64,000 nt of DNA, taken from Nostoc sp. FACHB-280. GTDB lineage: Bacteria > Cyanobacteriota > Cyanobacteriia > Cyanobacteriales > Nostocaceae. Both the position numbers and the translations under genes were made by a program. The stretch covers positions 124,001 to 188,000 of the forward strand of contig NZ_JACJSD010000002.1 in assembly GCF_014697615.1 (NCBI RefSeq), given 5' to 3'. The notes below the pieces were generated by a model. The model was not told where the DNA came from. It did not search any database and worked only from the letters and a program-made list of their open reading frames with translations. Positions 61,509 through 64,000 of this stretch are shown here, in pieces. How positions within the stretch are numbered: position 1 is the first letter of the stretch; every line of letters starts with the position of its first letter.

Positions 61509-62582
61509 ATGTCAAACTACCAATCTACTCTGTCTGAAATTACATTGCAGGGCAGTCAATATATGCTGCATGGCTTTCCCGTATTAGGAATGCCCTCTCA
61601 AGAACGTGCCGTTAAATACTTTAGTCTAAATCCATTTCTCCCAGATGCCCAGAATCGTTGTCCCGTTGAATGTGCTTATTGTGTCTGTCACCAAGACCGG
61701 GAATGGCACCATCATCCAGAAAGCTTTGAGAATAATGTTACACCTTCTGACCTACTTGATCGTTTATTAGACCGAATTTTTGCCACCCCAGAAGGACAAA
61801 AAGGCTATCCCATTTCCTTATGCGATTATTCTGACCCCTTCATTCCAGCCCATCGGGAACGTGTATTGTCAATCCTCGATGCACTGATTGACCGTCAAGT
61901 CGCCAATATGGTCTACATCACCACCAAAGTTCATCCAGGTCAAGCATTTCTTGAACGTTTGAAAGCTACCTTAGCTAGACCAAATGCACTACGAGTCACA
62001 GTGTTTGTAAGTTTACCACCCTTGAAACCTGGTTATGAACAAGCTTCAATTCCAGGTAGAGTCAGGCTGTTACAAGATTTAGTTCAACTGGGTATTCCCT
62101 GCTGCTGGTACCTCCGTCCTTTAGTGGAACAGTGGTTTGATGAAGCTTTGATGTGGCAATTAGCACGTACACTTCTACCCTACGTTGCCCATCATGTAAT
62201 TTTGTCTGGGATTGTCATGTCGGAAGAAATTGAAGAGAGTTTATTAAAACAAGGTTTGATAGTACCCCAATGGGATCGTACACAACCAGGGCGCAAACAA
62301 CTTTTATCAGCAAAATTTGAGTCACAATTACGTTCTATTCTCAGTACAGTGGCGAGTGAACAAAATATTTCCCTTGGCCCAGTTATGGGACATCGACTAT
62401 GTGGTACAAATGGCAATCATGCTTATGGCTGTTTGATGTGTGCTAAACAAAACCGTTATTGCCAGCTGTTTCAGCTGCATCACTACGGTGAAACGATCAC
62501 GGCAGAAGATAATCAACGATTAAAAGTTTTGCTGCGGCAGAATCTCCAACCTAAAGTGCCATCAGCAGAAGAATGCCATTAA
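61509..62582 (+). CDS. Uncharacterised radical SAM protein
   Basis: A 357-residue protein. The radical SAM cluster motif CPVECAYC (CxxxCxxC, about residue 51-58) is followed by VCHQDREW. A TIM-barrel-like run follows (ISLCDYSDPF, MVYITTKVHPG, RVTVFVSLPP). The C-terminal part (after LGPVMGHRLCGTNGNHAYGCLMCAKQNRYC) has four more Cys, suggesting an auxiliary iron-sulfur cluster or zinc site. It is distantly reminiscent of the spore-photolyase-like group, but I cannot name the substrate. It has its own start (ATG 61509) and stands alone between the flavoprotein and lpxD. Confidence 0.78.
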   Translation: MSNYQSTLSEITLQGSQYMLHGFPVLGMPSQERAVKYFSLNPFLPDAQNRCPVECAYCVCHQDREWHHHPESFENNVTPSDLLDRLLDRIFATPEGQKGYPISLCDYSDPFIPAHRERVLSILDALIDRQVANMVYITTKVHPGQAFLERLKATLARPNALRVTVFVSLPPLKPGYEQASIPGRVRLLQDLVQLGIPCCWYLRPLVEQWFDEALMWQLARTLLPYVAHHVILSGIVMSEEIEESLLKQGLIVPQWDRTQPGRKQLLSAKFESQLRSILSTVASEQNISLGPVMGHRLCGTNGNHAYGCLMCAKQNRYCQLFQLHHYGETITAEDNQRLKVLLRQNLQPKVPSAEECH

Positions 62583-62998
62583 AAAATGTAGTACTTAGTA
62601 TTTAAGTAGAAGGACATAAATAATTGTAATTAGGACAAGGCAGGAGGCAGGAGGGAAGAGGTTTTTAGCTATTTTGCCTAAGACTTTTCTAGTTAAGTTT
62701 ATTTGTGTCTTCTTACTTAGAATCCAGAATTTATTAATGGGGGATGCCAATCCCCTATTTTCTTGTTTACAGGAATTACGCACCAAGATTGTCTATGGAA
62801 AATTGGTGTATGGATCTAAAGGTCTGAGGTGTCAGGGTTTGAGATACATACACCCCCAAATCCCTACACCCTTACTCAAACCCTTGATTTTTCACCTCAG
62901 CGCGTAAGTTTTTAGCAAATTAACACTTACGATGAATTCTTGGTTGATAAAGAGAGACAATAATCTTGCTTTGGACAAGTTTTTAATCAACCTAAAAA
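62583..62998. other. Intergenic region with short repeats
   Basis: The 416 bases before lpxD contain GGCAGGAGGCAGGAGGG, TACACCC/CCCTTAC heptamers (62849-62885) and an open frame of 77 codons (62674-62907) that I do not regard as coding. The lpxD promoter should be at the right end. No other element is clear. Confidence 0.5.
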
Positions 62999-64000
62999 AT
63001 GAAATTCAGCGAAATCGTCAGCCAATTCAGGGAAATTACTACTGGTAACAGTCTAATAACTTACCCAGACCAAGATATAGATATTACTGGGGTTGCTGCT
63101 ATTGATGAAGCCAAAACTGGGGCTATCAGTTATGTCGAAGGCAGTAAATTTGCATCTTTAATTAATCAGACAAACGCAAGTGCTTTAATTCTGCCCGAAG
63201 ATCCAACTTTACAAAATCAAGCCCAAGAACGTGGAATTGCTTGGGTAAGTACAAAAGAACCAAAACTATTATTTGCCAAAGTGTTGACTCTGTTTTATCA
63301 ACCATATCGCCCTAGTCCAGAAATTCATCCGACAGCTGTGATTCATCCCACTGCCAAAATCGGTAATGATGTTTACATTGGCCCTCACGCAGTGGTGCAA
63401 GAAGGGGTCGAAATTGGCAATTATGCAATTATTCATCCGAATGTCGTGATTTATCCTGATGTCAAAATTGGCGATCGCACTACCTTACACGCTAACTGTA
63501 CAATTCACGAACGCAGCCAAATTGGTGCAGATTGCGTAATTCACAGTGGCGCTGTGATTGGTGCAGAAGGTTTTGGCTTTGTGCCTACCCGCACTGGTTG
63601 GTTCAAAATGGAACAGTCAGGCTACACAGTTTTAGAAGATGGTGTAGAAATTGGCTGTAACAGTGCTGTTGATCGTCCAGCAGTTGGTGAGACGAGAATT
63701 GGGAAAGATACCAAAATTGACAACTTAGTACAAATCGGTCATGGTTGCCAAATAGGGATGGGTTGTGCGATCGCTGGTCAAGCGGGGATGGCTGGCGGTG
63801 TCCAAGTTGGTAATCGAGTGATTTTAGCCGGACAAGTGGGAGTCGCCAACCAAGTCAAAATCGGTGATGGGGCGATCGCCTCTGCCCAAACTGGTATTCA
63901 CAGCGATGTCCCACCCAAGGAAATTGTTTCTGGGACTCCCGCCATACCTCACAAAATTTATCTCAAAGTTAGTGCAATTACTAGTCGTTTGCCAGATATG
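62999..64000 (+). CDS. lpxD: UDP-3-O-acylglucosamine N-acyltransferase (partial, 3' end missing)
   Basis: A 334-codon frame, open to the right edge. An N-terminal uridine-binding domain (MKFSEIVSQFREI..., FASLINQTNASALILPEDP) precedes a left-handed beta-helix of hexapeptide repeats (HPTAVIHPTAKIGNDVYIGPHAVVQEGVEIG). The catalytic His segment (LVQIGHGCQIGMGCAIAGQ) and C-terminal PPKEIVSGTPAIPHK are typical of LpxD, the third step of lipid A synthesis. Full length should be about 340-350, so little is missing. ATG 62999 lacks an obvious ribosome site. Confidence 0.95.
   Translation, partial: MKFSEIVSQFREITTGNSLITYPDQDIDITGVAAIDEAKTGAISYVEGSKFASLINQTNASALILPEDPTLQNQAQERGIAWVSTKEPKLLFAKVLTLFYQPYRPSPEIHPTAVIHPTAKIGNDVYIGPHAVVQEGVEIGNYAIIHPNVVIYPDVKIGDRTTLHANCTIHERSQIGADCVIHSGAVIGAEGFGFVPTRTGWFKMEQSGYTVLEDGVEIGCNSAVDRPAVGETRIGKDTKIDNLVQIGHGCQIGMGCAIAGQAGMAGGVQVGNRVILAGQVGVANQVKIGDGAIASAQTGIHSDVPPKEIVSGTPAIPHKIYLKVSAITSRLPDM

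Noticed and set aside
62674-62907. 77-codon ORF before lpxD
   Set aside because: No recognisable domain or ribosome site; it crosses heptamer repeats.

Overview
The window looks like chromosome from a filamentous, probably heterocyst-forming cyanobacterium (Nostoc/Anabaena/Calothrix/Tolypothrix type). The grounds are: GCGATCGC (HIP1) octamers throughout; photosynthesis genes (psbX, ycf66, crtO, phylloquinone genes); a hormogonium-type chemotaxis locus (hmpA-F); cyAbrB and Uma2 genes; and the heptamer short tandem repeats typical of Nostocales. All calls come from reading the sequence and the predicted proteins; no database search was run.

Layout. 1-13885: a left-edge partial secreted protein (minus strand), the minus-strand hmpA-B-C-D-E cluster (10704 down to 228), the divergent hmpF filament/coiled-coil gene, then tilS. 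14035-20535: ccsA (cytochrome c maturation), a DUF3352 protein, chorismate lyase (plastoquinone head group), tRNA-Leu(GAG), a likely 6S RNA, and accC. 20869-24000: a small ORF with a brnT/brnA toxin-antitoxin pair, ylmG/yggT, psbX (39 codons) and ycf66. 23964-30310: two tandem three-blade TolB-like lipoproteins, sdhB, a 1.36-kb non-coding stretch leading into the cyAbrB regulator calA, a CPBP protease coupled to an unknown gene, and a phd antitoxin followed by a ParE/RelE toxin gene broken by one stop codon. 30407-36657: heme A synthesis (ctaB, ctaA) divergent from the aa3-type oxidase operon ctaCDE. 37012-42511: phylloquinone genes menF, menA, menC, menE. 42782-50151: ArsR-DUF2087 regulator, HTH micro-gene, Uma2 nuclease, hemA, glpX (F/SBPase), grxC and a long TPR protein. 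50337-64000: a transketolase-family TPP enzyme, a CYP110-like P450, a DUF2993 lipid-binding protein, crtO, an unknown protein, an SRPBCC protein, a small membrane protein, rubredoxin, a HI0933-type flavoprotein, an uncharacterised radical SAM protein, and lpxD cut by the right edge.

Functional themes: type IV pilus motility signalling; heme, quinone and oxidase supply (ccsA, hemA, ctaA/B, ctaCDE, chorismate lyase, men genes, sdhB); carbon metabolism (accC, glpX, the TPP enzyme); and several stress or toxin modules.

The most unusual signal is repeat invasion of genes. A family of imperfect palindromes (core CACTTCGACT...GCTCAGTG) with CAGCACT tandem tails lies in frame inside menC, menE and the HI0933 flavoprotein. 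It seems to have replaced the start region of menC. Related short repeats abut the start codons of ctaD, ctaE, grxC and the flavoprotein, and supply the stop codon of sdhB. Other items worth a second look are two interleaved inverted repeats between hmpA and hmpB, the probable 6S RNA, two half-propeller lipoproteins, and the nonsense-mutated toxin beside an intact antitoxin.
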